From the NCBI GenBank assembly GCA_027579435.1, contig JANBPK010001336.1:1-22830 (forward strand): a DNA stretch of 22,830 nucleotides, given 5' to 3'. A program made the position numbers and the translations under genes. Each line of letters starts with the position of its first letter. Position 1 is the stretch's first letter. The notes beneath the pieces were generated by a model that was given only the letters and a program-made list of their open reading frames with translations, had not been told where the DNA came from and did not search any database. The stretch is from Candolleomyces eurysporus. Taxonomy: Eukaryota > Basidiomycota > Agaricomycetes > Agaricales > Psathyrellaceae. This document shows, piece by piece, positions 1-11,005 of the stretch.

Positions 1-224
1 TTACCGACTCCTATTTGGACGCCATGTGGTTCGGCCGACCCGTGCCCGAGACTGACTTCCGAGGTGAGGTTTGGGGAATTGTGTGGCGGACTAGCTATGT
101 GATTTTACACAGCTTGAACCACGCCCGAGTCAGAACCAGCAAACAACAGAAAGATACACTGAAGGCTCATCGCCATAGTACTTTGCTACTAGCTTGCGTC
201 GTTCATTGCGAGCGAAGCGAGCAA
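1..224 (+). other. Possible 3' end of a truncated gene
   Basis: The first 63 bases are open in one frame (peptide around DAMWFGRPVPETDF). They are followed by a plausible 49 bp GT-AG intron (64-112) and then an immediate stop at 115-117. This could be the last exon of a gene that begins outside the window. I do not recognise the peptide, and the call rests only on an open frame plus splice-like sites. The rest, up to 224, holds nothing clear except a motif at 209-223 that resembles one arm of the 3' hairpin of the neighbouring element. Confidence 0.2.
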
Positions 225-233
225 TCTATGTAA

Positions 234-291
234 GGGGGTTGGGGGCAAACTTTTGGCGGAGCCAAACAAGGACAAATCGTAATACCCCCCC
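234..291 (+). repeat. 5' subterminal compound stem-loop of left element
   Basis: Two G runs (234-238 and 241-245) face a C run (285-291). Between them lies a perfect 6 bp hairpin: TTTGGC at 252-257, loop GGA, GCCAAA at 261-266. The inverted copy has the same layout with an unrelated inner stem. A terminal replication or recognition structure is inferred. Confidence 0.55.
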
Positions 292-513
292 TGCGTTCTG
301 GTAACATATCGACGCCATAGCTCAATGTAATCGATACGGATTCATTTAAAACGCGGTATATAGACCCAGGGAGCACTATTGTACATGAATATTCAAAAAA
401 AAAGGGGCGNAAAAAATGACCATAGTACGGGGATTGTGCGATGAGGGAGTCAGTAAGGCGACCGATGCGTCGGTCGCGTCCTGCCTGCCCCTGCACTCCT
501 NCCCCGTTGCACC

Positions 514-1049
514 ATGCCCCAGATTCCGAGAGGCGGTGGTCCTAGACAGTCGGTGAGCAGCCGACCTGCTCTCGGAGATCGGACGTATGCTGCCAGTGTG
601 AATTTTCTTGATGCAGATTGCATATTGACACTATGCCAAGGAACTCAATCCCGACCGCTGAACCGGCTCAACGGCTCCGTAAAAGGCCCCCTCCTAGTAG
701 AGTGTTCTCTTTGCCACTCTATAACGCTAAGAGGCACTCTCAATAGCGACCCGACTCAGAGATCGCCTTGTACACGCTGTCGGGCTCGCGAGAAGTGTTC
801 CGTCTGCGGTAAAATCAAGAAAGTCATCCATTTCCAGAAGACAGCCTGTGTTCCAGCTCGAGAGAACATAAATGCAAGCCTATTCAAATCATGCAAGCGG
901 TGTAGAGATCCCAGTATGGCAAAAACAGCAGCGAGAAAGCAAAGAGCANCTGAAAGAGGTAAGCGTATCCTCTAAATAGCGCATAGATCTGACACATTCC
1001 AGGTCGTCGCATTGTCAGGGCTTCAGTGGTGCGCTATTGGGAGACATGA
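514..1049 (+). CDS. Small Cys-rich (four CxxC) protein of the left element, two exons
   Basis: Proposed exons are 514-958 and 1003-1049, joined across a 44 bp intron with a GTAAGC donor and a CCAG acceptor, giving about 163 residues. The start ATG is kept in the inverted copy, where the peptide begins MLQTLRGG against MPQIPRGG here. The C-terminal half carries four CxxC pairs (CSLC, CTRC, CSVC, CKRC at about residues 69-130), which suggests zinc binding, followed by a basic Lys/Arg tail that could touch nucleic acid. Exon 2 encodes GRRIVRASVVRYWET; the inverted copy encodes the similar GRHIVGATLVGHWEA and then a stop, which supports the splice. Read without splicing, the frame would end at 975. 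One N lies at 949. I cannot assign the family or its function. Confidence 0.6.
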
Positions 1050-1050
1050 A

Positions 1051-1090
1051 GTGCCACTAGAGGCTTGTTGTGACGAGAATGGTGTGGCAC
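1051..1090 (+). repeat. Conserved stem just after the stop codon
   Basis: GTGCCAC (1051-1057) and GTGGCAC (1084-1090) are exact reverse complements with a 26-base loop. The same pair occurs at the matching place in the inverted copy (21770-21776 and 21803-21809). It may be a 3' UTR structure or part of the element's transposition signals. Confidence 0.5.
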
Positions 1091-1198
1091 GCTGAATTGC
1101 CAGCGGTGCTTAGCGAACCGAAGGGAACAGTATGCAGTGGTGAACGCTGCACGACAAATCGACGAGGCAGCAGACGCTCCGGCGGAGGAGGCGTTGGC

Positions 1199-1240
1199 GA
1201 AAAGACGAAAGAAGCCCGAAGGGTTTCTTTCGTCTTTCCC
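1199..1240. repeat. Long hairpin in the left-only segment
   Basis: An arm with AAAGACGAAAGAA followed by GCCC, a GAA loop, and a returning arm form a stem of about 18-20 bp with a few mismatches or wobble pairs. It lies at the end of about 120 bases missing from the right copy, so the right copy lost it or the left copy gained it. Confidence 0.65.
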
Positions 1241-1306
1241 TCACCTCAAAATCACCACTATCTAAACCATTTGGATTCAGAACTGCGTGGGAGAACTAGA
1301 ATCAAG

Positions 1307-1339
1307 GCTCGCGAAGCGAGCTAGGCCGACGCGGCGGCC
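1307..1339 (+). repeat. 3' subterminal double hairpin of left element
   Basis: Hairpin one is GCTCGC-GAA-GCGAGC (1307-1321). Hairpin two pairs GGCCG (1324-1328) with CGGCC (1335-1339). Both recur in the inverted copy (21680-21694 and 21662-21677), where the first has an AAA loop on the minus strand. They sit 12 bases inside the shared end at 1351. Confidence 0.65.
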
Positions 1340-1370
1340 CAAATATCTTGTCACATCGACCACTGAACTA

Positions 1371-1405
1371 CAGGCTGTCATGCGGGACCGTCGTGAGAAA
1401 AAAGA
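1371..1405 (+). repeat. Short repeat upstream of the MEF1 gene
   Basis: A block of about 28 bases (TGTCATGCGGGACCGTCGTG followed by an A-rich tail) matches 4346-4375 beyond the gene's 3' end. The differences are all transitions. It is too short to name. Confidence 0.45.
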
Positions 1406-1481
1406 CCTGCCCTAAACCCGAAACCTAAAATTTTGGTCATCATCGCCGTCCTCGACGCCCCGAAACAATTGCCAAATCGCC

Positions 1482-4238
<2,757 letters not shown>

Positions 4239-5423
4239 ACGACGTGATACACCATTAGATTGTTCATCATTTAGACACCTGCATGCATACATATGTTATA
4301 TTACTGATTAATCACATTGGCCACCACTCAATGACTCATTAAGGATGCCATGCAGGACTGTTGTGAGAAAAAAAGTTGGGAATGAGCTGTACTTCTTCCT
4401 TGAGTTCTCAAAGTACTATGATTGACTTCTAGAGACTCTAGCTGATGTTGTCTTGTACCCATCCGTTTTTAGTGATGGACCTCCCATGGGAGCCATGCTT
4501 CGAGGCGCTGTCCAATCCCAAAACGTCTGGTGCGTTTCGCGGCCAAAATGATAGTCTCGGTGAATGTAATGACCGGAGAGTGAGGTCTATGGCATGAGTC
4601 AGCGTGGTGATCAGCAAACTTCTTTGCTCCTCACCACGCACATCTTGAGAATCCAGAAGCTCTACCAGCCCTGTAGAGCATTATTTTGACAAGAAAAAAG
4701 ATAATTCTCTTTACTCTTGAATACTCTACACTATTTTATCTATCATGATGACCAGAAGACGCTGATCTTGGTTAGAGCTAAGCATACTTGTGAGGTGTAT
4801 CTTGCAGAAAGTGAGGAGGTCAAAGCCAATGGACAACAGAAGAAGGAGGCAGAGGCCAAGAGGAGGAAGGAAATGATGCACAAATTGANCCGGTGGGGGG
4901 AAATACACATGAATACTCCCCAGAGGAGTATGCCAGGTGGGTCTTCATGAGCGTGAATGGACTAGAGAGTTGACTGAAGGGGTTTCAGGTACCAGAAAGC
5001 TGCTGNGGCATTGGTACATGACTTNTTTTTTGGCTNTCAGGGCGAGAATGGGGTGGGCTTGGACGGTAGTAGGCGGTGGACCAAATTCTGGGGAGGCAAG
5101 TGGCACCATATTGGTTTGCTCTTACCACATTGGAGCTGAAACTATTTCTGAGACATTTGTAGACTGGAACAAGTCCTTCTCCCAGTCAGTTGCCATGCTG
5201 TTCCATTGCTACTGCCATGACGCATTTCATGAGTCTAAATTCATAAGATTCTAGAAAAAGACTGACCTTCTTAGTAGCGGAGGGAGTGTGTCTCCGACAT
5301 GCCATTACAATTGGTCCTGAGATGGCAGGGCAGGAGGAACTGGCCTGACCTGGCAGAGCCGTTGGTGATCTGGCATATGGGACAGAGGCTAGGTGGCCAA
5401 AGGGAGATGTCAAAGGTGGGAGT
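4239..5423. other. Gene-poor, partly CpG-depleted stretch downstream of MEF1
   Basis: The repeat shared with 1371-1405 lies at 4346-4375. From about 4.7 kb on, the sequence is noticeably poor in CpG and holds several N positions (4889, 5006, 5025, 5037). A short open stretch near 4717-4950 is rich in Lys, Glu and Ala codons but has no recognisable domain or splice context. I see no supportable gene; it is probably decayed repeat sequence. Confidence 0.4.
4346..4376 (+). repeat. Short repeat downstream of the MEF1 gene
   Basis: This is the partner of the block at 1371-1405 (TGCCATGCAGGACTGTTGTG plus an A-rich tail). The CpG sites of the upstream copy read TpG or CpA here, consistent with deamination of methylated CpG. 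Confidence 0.45.
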
Positions 5424-6035
5424 GTGGAGATGCTGATTCAGGGGGAGGGGACAAGCACCGAGGCTAAGGCTACAGGAGGAGAATCAGTGGGCACCACAAG
5501 TGATGTCTGTCCAGGGCAGGGATTGGGCCATCAGGTAGAGACAACGGAAGAGGAAGAGGAGGTGGTGGAGCCAGTTCTGGATGGGCACATGTCTGAGTTG
5601 AAGATGACAGAAGATGTGGAGCCAGTTTTGGATGGGCACATGGCCGAGTTGAAGAGGTTGATGGATGGGTCAGTGGAGGTAATGTCCCAACAGGATTCCA
5701 AGCCATCTGTCCTGGACTTCATGGCTAGTGTCAATGGGGTGAAAGACAGAGTGGGAGTGGATGCCAGAAAAGACTATGGCCTGCAGCATCTGCCGCCTCT
5801 GCCTTCTGTAGATCCCATGCAGGCTAATGGCAATGTGGAGGGCAATGATGTTGATGGGAGGCAGGGAGGAAAGGGAGGAGCCAGGATTGGCAAGGGGAAA
5901 GGGAGGAAGCACAAAGAGATGGAGAGGGAGAGACGGCCATGTTGCCAAGAGAGAAGAGATCCCATTGATACAACCATGTTCACTTTTTCGCAAATAAATA
6001 CCCATTTTATTGAATATCGTTCACAATTCAATTAA
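5424..6035 (+). CDS. Doubtful ORF, acidic then basic low-complexity protein
   Basis: An ATG-initiated open frame of 203 codons. The first half is Glu-rich and contains a 17-residue repeat (EPVLDGHMSELK and EPVLDGHMAELK, spaced 51 bases). The second half has a Gly/Lys/Arg-rich stretch (residues about 145-175) that could be disordered or bind nucleic acid. No catalytic motif, membrane segment or known domain is visible, and the surrounding DNA looks like a decaying repeat. The open frame may owe its length to the purine-rich composition. It could be a remnant of a transposon-borne protein. I do not recognise it. Confidence 0.25.
   Translation: MEMLIQGEGTSTEAKATGGESVGTTSDVCPGQGLGHQVETTEEEEEVVEPVLDGHMSELKMTEDVEPVLDGHMAELKRLMDGSVEVMSQQDSKPSVLDFMASVNGVKDRVGVDARKDYGLQHLPPLPSVDPMQANGNVEGNDVDGRQGGKGGARIGKGKGRKHKEMERERRPCCQERRDPIDTTMFTFSQINTHFIEYRSQFN
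5568..5669 (+). repeat. Two-copy 51 bp tandem repeat
   Basis: GAGCCAGTTCTGGATGGGCA at 5568 recurs at 5619 with a few substitutions. The period of 51 keeps the reading frame of the ORF that contains it. Confidence 0.6.
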
Positions 6036-6229
6036 CGGTCATGTCTATTTAATTTCTAAGTTACGAAACCCTTCTGGTATTGAGATAACTTGCGCGGTGT
6101 GAAGAATAATTAAAGAGTACACTACTCTTGGGTTCAGTAAGCTAGCCGGTTGGCGCCCCTTCAGATCAAACAGCCTACCCTGCAGCTGAAAGGCTCAATT
6201 TCACTACTAAGATCATAGAGGAGGTTCCG

Positions 6230-6333
6230 AGGCATTTTTGACTCGGGTACTACGGGGGGTTGATGCGTGCCAAGACGGTGCTTCCGGCATGTGCAGCCAT
6301 CACTCCAGCTGCTGATTCCGGTCAAAAATGCCT
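6230..6333. mobile_element. Short inverted-repeat element, copy 1 (MITE-like)
   Basis: AGGCATTTTTGAC (6230-6242) and GTCAAAAATGCCT (6321-6333) are perfect 13 bp terminal inverted repeats around a 104 bp unit. A related unit lies at 15583-15704. Similarity continues outside the right end (GGCCACTTCACACAGGTTT at 6357-6375), so the inverted repeats may lie inside a larger repeat. No target duplication is obvious. Confidence 0.55.
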
Positions 6334-6409
6334 TGGTACTGGCCGTGCGAAGCATCGGCCACTTCACACAGGTTTCCTAGGCACTAAAGGTACCTACCCT
6401 CTCGCGCAG

Positions 6410-7677
6410 TGATACGACCACGTTTGTTTTAGCGAATATAAGTTCAATTTTCATGATCATAAACTATAAAGTTGACGCGGTCTGAGTCTCTAAGTACAAG
6501 AATGACTACACTATTGATAAGGTTCATGCGGCTTGAGAAGGAAAAGAGTTAGAACTACGACTCTAGGGACACGAGAGTTGAAGCTACTCGAGGCTGTCAA
6601 CTTGAAGCCGCCCCAGTTGTATTATACCCTGACCGGAGAAGCTGCTTGAATTGACGCTGTGCTAAAAGTCAGGCGGCTCGACTCAAGCGGCTTCAGAAAG
6701 TCTTATACCTTTTACACGCAACTGCTCAGACACTCAGGCGGCACGACCAGAGGGTCTAGGAATCAGGCGGCTTCACATTAATTGAGTACAAGTGCTGGAG
6801 CGGCACGAATGGTCTTTCGAAGCGACGAAGTCCATGGCTGGTGGCGCGGCTGGGTGGCTGTGATAAACTCCGACGCAGCGCGAGGAACTGAAGCGGCTCG
6901 AGTCCTGAGTCAAGGGAATGACCAGACCGACCGTTGGCATCGGGTGAAAAGGTGCAGGTGATGCCGGGTGAGGCAACCGTACCTGTCCAAGCGGCTTGAG
7001 ACTAGCAACGAGAGTAGGGGACGCGGAGCAAGGATGCCCGTCCACTCTCGATCATCAGTCGGCATCTCACGCGGCTTCACCAGAAAGGAAATGGTGATCT
7101 AAATTTGGCGTTCAGAGGTGCGCCTGACTCGCGCGGCTACAATCTTGGCGCGGCCTCTACCAATACCCGGTTCTATTTTCTCTTTATCTTTTGCTTGGAC
7201 TCTTATTATTGGCTATGACTTGTCTATCACATGTGTCTTTCTATCTATTTTTACGCGGCTCGAAGTAGTATATATACACGCTAACTACTGACTCGAGCGG
7301 CATCATCGTATCATTGTTGTTTTATCTTTACTTGCGTTTTATCGACGAAGCTATCGAGCTTTTCTGCTTATATTTCACACGGCGTGAACTATCAGTTTTA
7401 TCTTGGAACTTAGGAACTTAAGCAGTCATAAGGCTTGACTACTTGGGAATAGGAATCTCACTAGTTGTGCATTAGGGTACTTCTAGTTCAGTGGAGTGTA
7501 TCAAAGAGAGAACAAGAGAACTTAGTATTCTTAATTCACTCTATAACCCCCACAAACTCGCACTTTGACTTTCGTGCGGCCTGACTCTCACACCGCGTGA
7601 CTACATACAGCTTGTATTCAGGTTGTGGTTGGTGTTTTGTGTGTGTGTTTCTGAGCTCGGCAGCACTGATCTCATCA
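6410..7677 (-). repeat. LTR of family A (3' LTR, minus-strand element)
   Basis: This 1268 bp direct repeat matches 11006-12271 with roughly 50 differences by eye, mostly transitions. It has TG...CA ends (TGATACGACC...CTCATCA as written). On the minus strand the purine-rich AAGGGAGCGC lies directly before it, fitting a polypurine tract and a minus-strand element. GCGGC occurs about 15 times on the written strand. Outer flank GCAG. Confidence 0.85.
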
Positions 7678-7702
7678 GCGCTCCCTTGAGAATAGTCATT
7701 TG

Positions 7703-8267
7703 TCAAGCCGGCTCAATGTAGAGTCTATGGTGCCCTTCACCATCTTCTCGTCTATACAGACGACCATCCTTAGATATGAAGAACTTTGTAGCAAATTGCT
7801 CAAAGCTTTTCCAGTCCTTTTCTGAGATCTCACATGGCTTCACTGCCAGTGTGGTTAGCCATGCTTGCACCAGAGGTATCCAGTCATCTAAGCCTTTTCC
7901 TTTGTTGGTTCTCCAGGAATCAGGATATTCCTCCACTTCTGACGCCGCCTCATTATCTTCCACAGAGGCCGCATTAAGTAGAACATCCTTTGAGAGGGAC
8001 AAAACCTCATGCCGCTTCATATCCTCTGCCTCAGTAAGGAAGGAACAATATACACAATCTTCTCGAAAAGCGTCCTTGTCCTCCTCAACTCCTTGAAAGA
8101 GTAGATAGCAGATGATACCGTGCGGTATTTCCTGGTAATAACCTCCTCTGGTGTCTATCTTGTCTTTAAATTCTTCAAAGTCCAGAGGATCTTCATCCTC
8201 TTCATATTTCTTGGTATAGGTTATAGGGTCGGGCAGGTCACTATCCATGAATTCCTCGAACTCGCGC
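7703..8267 (-). pseudogene. RNase H-integrase linker and start of integrase, truncated
   Basis: Read on the minus strand from 8267, this continues in frame the RNase H sequence that stops at the inserted LTR (9673): ...PRDLPRH, then EFEEFMDSDLPDPI. It passes through an acidic linker to WIPLVQAWLTTLAVKP and FFISKDGRLYRREDGEGHHR, the segment that precedes the HHCC zinc finger in gypsy integrases, and stops after RLYIEPA. The zinc finger, DDE core and chromodomain are absent; only about 25 bases separate the stop from the polypurine tract, so an internal deletion removed them. The open frame reading further upstream into the LTR is fortuitous. Confidence 0.75.
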
Positions 8268-9673
8268 TGATGTGCAGGTTGTGTTCTAAGGCTCAAATCA
8301 CAACAAGACAAAGAACCAAACTCTAACACCAACACACACAAAACAAACACACCAAGTACCTTCTGAAGATAAGACACAGGCTAGGGTATAGTGAAAAGCT
8401 CTAAGTCAAGCTGGACTAAGGCTTCAGAACGTAAACTTTGCAATCGCAAGTTTGAGGGGGGAGCTAAGGCTCAACCAGGTTCGATGTTATTGCTTCGGAA
8501 GCTAAGCTTCGTAGACAACAGACTTCGACGATACACGGATTTGACTTCAGAAGTGAGAATACGGTCTTGACACAATATAACTTTGACAATGTGATGAGGA
8601 CACAGCCTCCAAACAACTTCTGAACTTAAACACGCAAAAGATAACAGAAAGGCTCTCGCAGATTTGGTGGGTAACATGGACCCAGACGCAAAATACAATG
8701 CTAGCTACCCGCTATGTAGATTTAGTTACTTCAAGTCCAAGATTAAATACTATAGATAAGTTTGGCAAACACATCCAAGACAAACAGAGATATAAGCACA
8801 TGAGACTGACCAGTCCAAAAAGAAATAATCATATAAGGGTATCTAGGCTCCAGAACAAGGTCTCGACTCTCCCAGACTCACACCTGGATGTGTTCAGAAC
8901 CACCGCCGAAACGGCACTCCAGTGTCTCCACATGTTTCGATAGTTCAGAATAGGTTCAGAGGTAAACACCTTTGCTCCTGACCCTACTCCCGTCTATCCG
9001 GTTGGCTGGGCACCTCTCCCAAGCCCTCATCACGTCATTGCCACAACTCTAGGCCTTCCGTACTCTTCCATACTTCATGCTTTCCTTGCTATCAACGTCG
9101 GCTTACAAGACCGAAGCCTATCTCGGGTTCTGAATACAACCGAGGGCCTGGTTTCTACCCCGCATCAGTTCACACCTTAAGTTGGCTCTTCAGAAGCCGT
9201 CAGCCAGGCTGCTCGTACTTCTGAATCCGGCAACTGTCAGGTTTGTTTGACTTAACAGATTTTCCATCACGTCCTCAAAGCCACAGAGTGATGTTACACT
9301 TTCCGCTTAGCTAATGTCAGGGCAAATGTCCCTTGTAGTATGCAGACTCCTTTCCTACGCCGTACCTCGCCAGGTCGGGCGCGCAGTTATGGTTCCTAAT
9401 TATTTCTCTACCCTTTGGATACGTTCGCAGGGCCTTCCTAATTTAAAGCACCACTGCCAAACCGTCGTACTTGGGTCTCTGAGCCAGATCCTTGAGAGCT
9501 GCTAAGTCCAAAGCCAGGAACTGCTCCGACTCTTGGTTTCGCAATGTTCAGAAGACATGCTAAGTTCTATAAGTTGTTATCATCACTTAGTACTTTAATT
9601 CAGAAGAGCTTCCAAAAAAAAAGTTCTATTAATTCGCGATTTTTCTAAGGGTATGCAGGCAACTGCCATATCA
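8268..9673 (+). mobile_element. Solo-LTR-like insertion, family B
   Basis: This 1406 bp insert splits pol between RNase H and the integrase linker. It has TG...CA ends (TGATGTG...CATATCA). It is flanked by GCGC and GTGC, a 4 bp target duplication with one CpG-to-TpG change; removing insert and one copy restores a continuous reading frame. Its left 220 bases match 10728-10945, and 9250-9560 matches 15240-15570. It contains no supported gene. Its CA-repeat-rich beginning resembles family A read in the opposite sense, so it probably sits in opposite orientation to the host element. Confidence 0.7.
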
Positions 9674-10727
9674 GTGCCGCGGCAGATCCCTGGGCTGTGG
9701 TAAGCGCCATGAAAGTCCGTCTGCAGGGAACATCTTGCCCATTACATGGCTAAGTTCAAAATGAAACTTTCGGACATTCTCTATCCACCAGTTGATGGTT
9801 GCGTTTGGTGCCGCTCCAGGGTATTGTAACATTCCCTGGACGTACTTAGCGTCTGTTTCAACAACCAGAGGCCGCACCATAATCAAAGTGTATTCATTTT
9901 CCTTGAGTGCCCTCATAATCCCATATAGTTCCCTCTTAGGCTGAGAATAATTTGCCTCTGTATCATTGAGGGAGGTAGAACTGAGCCTTATGTAGTGCCA
10001 TTTATTCTTATCTTGTGGATCTTGTTGACTAATGTACCATCCAACTGCCATATAGGAAGTATCCACAGAGAGACGCACAGGGGCTCCACTATGAACGTCA
10101 AGCGGCTTGAGGACGGGAGCGTTCTCTACCGCGTCCTTTAGATCTGCCATAGCCTTATCTTGTTCAGGACCCCATTCCCAAGAAACCGTTTTCCTGGTGA
10201 GTTTCTGAATAGGCTCAGCTCGAGCGGCGTAGTTAGGGATGAATACCCTGAACGTGCTGACGATTCCTAAGAAAGACCTTACGTCTGAGATGTCTCTACA
10301 TGGTCCCCAGCGGGTGATAACACCAACTCAGTCTGGAGTGGGTTTTCTTCCTTCATAAGAGACTAAGTGCCCTACTACGGTGACTTCCGGCCTGCATAAG
10401 CAGGTCTTCTTTCCTGAGAAAGTGCCGCTGCAGTACTTCATTCTTCGAATAACACAATTGACGTCCTGAATATGTTCCCAGACAAACCTTCTTATGCCTG
10501 GGTTTTCAGGTATAGTCTCATAACCACCACCTGGTAACTTGTACTGCGTCACAGGTCCTTTAACAAGAACATCATCCACAAAGGGTTCCGTGAACTTAGG
10601 GATTTCAGGCTGCAGGATAGCAGTAACGTCTTTGTGGAAAATGGGTAAGAGTTCGTCCAACCCATGGGCAATGTAACTAGTCTCATAGCACCGAACGGTG
10701 TCTGGAACATAGTCAAGTCCCAAGACC
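9671..10727 (-). pseudogene. Ty3/gypsy reverse transcriptase (partial) and RNase H
   Basis: On the minus strand, RT motifs follow one another: HKDVTAILQPEIP, the catalytic box FVDDVLVKGP (usual Y/FxDD), PGIRRFVWEHIQDVN, KYCSGTFSGKK and VGHLVSYEGRKP, then SDVRSFLGI and RNase H with candidate catalytic residues in SVDTS, KRELYG, VETDAKYVQG and FPADGLSW. The frame is continuous apart from one TGA at 10328-10330, where related elements usually have Arg (CGA), a CpG-type change. The fingers and gag-proximal part are cut off by the LTR fragment at 10728. At the 3' end the stop codon is the first TGA of the inserted family B LTR (9671-9673). It made the element's cDNA; this copy cannot now be functional. 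Confidence 0.88.
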
Positions 10728-11005
10728 GCTGATGTGCAGGTAGCGAACTAGGGCTCTCTAACCAACAAAACTATAGAACTCAAACACACACACACAACCA
10801 CAATAACACAACACACCAAATACCTTCGTGAAGATAAAGGCGGGCAAGGGGTATAGGTAAAAGCTCTAAGTCAAGTCGACAGAGGCTTCTAGAACTCTTC
10901 TTGTACAATCGCAAGTTTGAGGGGGAGCTAAGGCTCAACCAGCAACAATAGAAATGCTTCACAAAGTGACTTCGTTAACACACGGTAAGGTTCGAGATAC
11001 GACGG
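10728..11005 (+). repeat. Family B LTR fragment
   Basis: This starts TGATGTGCAGG like 8268 and shares the CA-rich tract, AAAGCTCTAAGTCAAG, and the polypurine-like GCAAGTTTGAGGGGGAGCTA (10913-10932). Only 278 bp remain before the family A LTR begins at 11006. It cuts into the front of the reverse transcriptase. Confidence 0.65.

Larger units (their letters stand above)
225..1351 (+). mobile_element. Structured-end mobile element, left copy, carrying a Cys-rich gene
   Basis: This 1.13 kb unit is recognised because a diverged copy lies in inverse orientation at 21650-22621. Similarity starts near TCTATG at 225 and ends after the shared AAATATCTTGT at 1351; the flanks on either side do not match. 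In order it holds a G-run/C-run stem enclosing a hairpin (234-291), a leader, a two-exon gene (514-1049), a stem just past the stop (1051-1090), a left-only segment ending in a long hairpin (1199-1240), and two GC-rich hairpins (1307-1339). An A|TC start and 3' hairpins recall Helitrons, but no CTRR lies at the shared 3' end and no helicase is present. It could be a non-autonomous rolling-circle element, a Helentron-like variant or something else. Homology between the copies is clear; class assignment is inference. Confidence 0.7.

Noticed and set aside
281..291. C and G runs as telomeric repeat traces
   Set aside because: No TTAGGG-type tandem repeats occur, and the runs are explained as the arms of the element's terminal stem.
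225..1351. Classical Helitron
   Set aside because: An A|TC start and 3' hairpins are present, but the shared end has no CTRR and there is no Rep/helicase sequence, so the class is left open.
6773..7045. Minus-strand ORF repeated in both LTRs (also 11374-11640)
   Set aside because: It lies within LTR sequence, differs between the copies at its C-terminus and shows no domain; it is probably chance in a GC-rich part of the LTR.
8268..8377. N-terminal extension of the integrase-linker ORF, with a signal-peptide-like start
   Set aside because: These codons lie inside the inserted family B LTR; the hydrophobic stretch comes from its CA-repeat tract read in reverse.
10981..11005. Primer binding site of the retrotransposon
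   Set aside because: The bases inside the 5' LTR do not read TGG plus a recognisable tRNA 3' end, and they belong to the inserted family B fragment.
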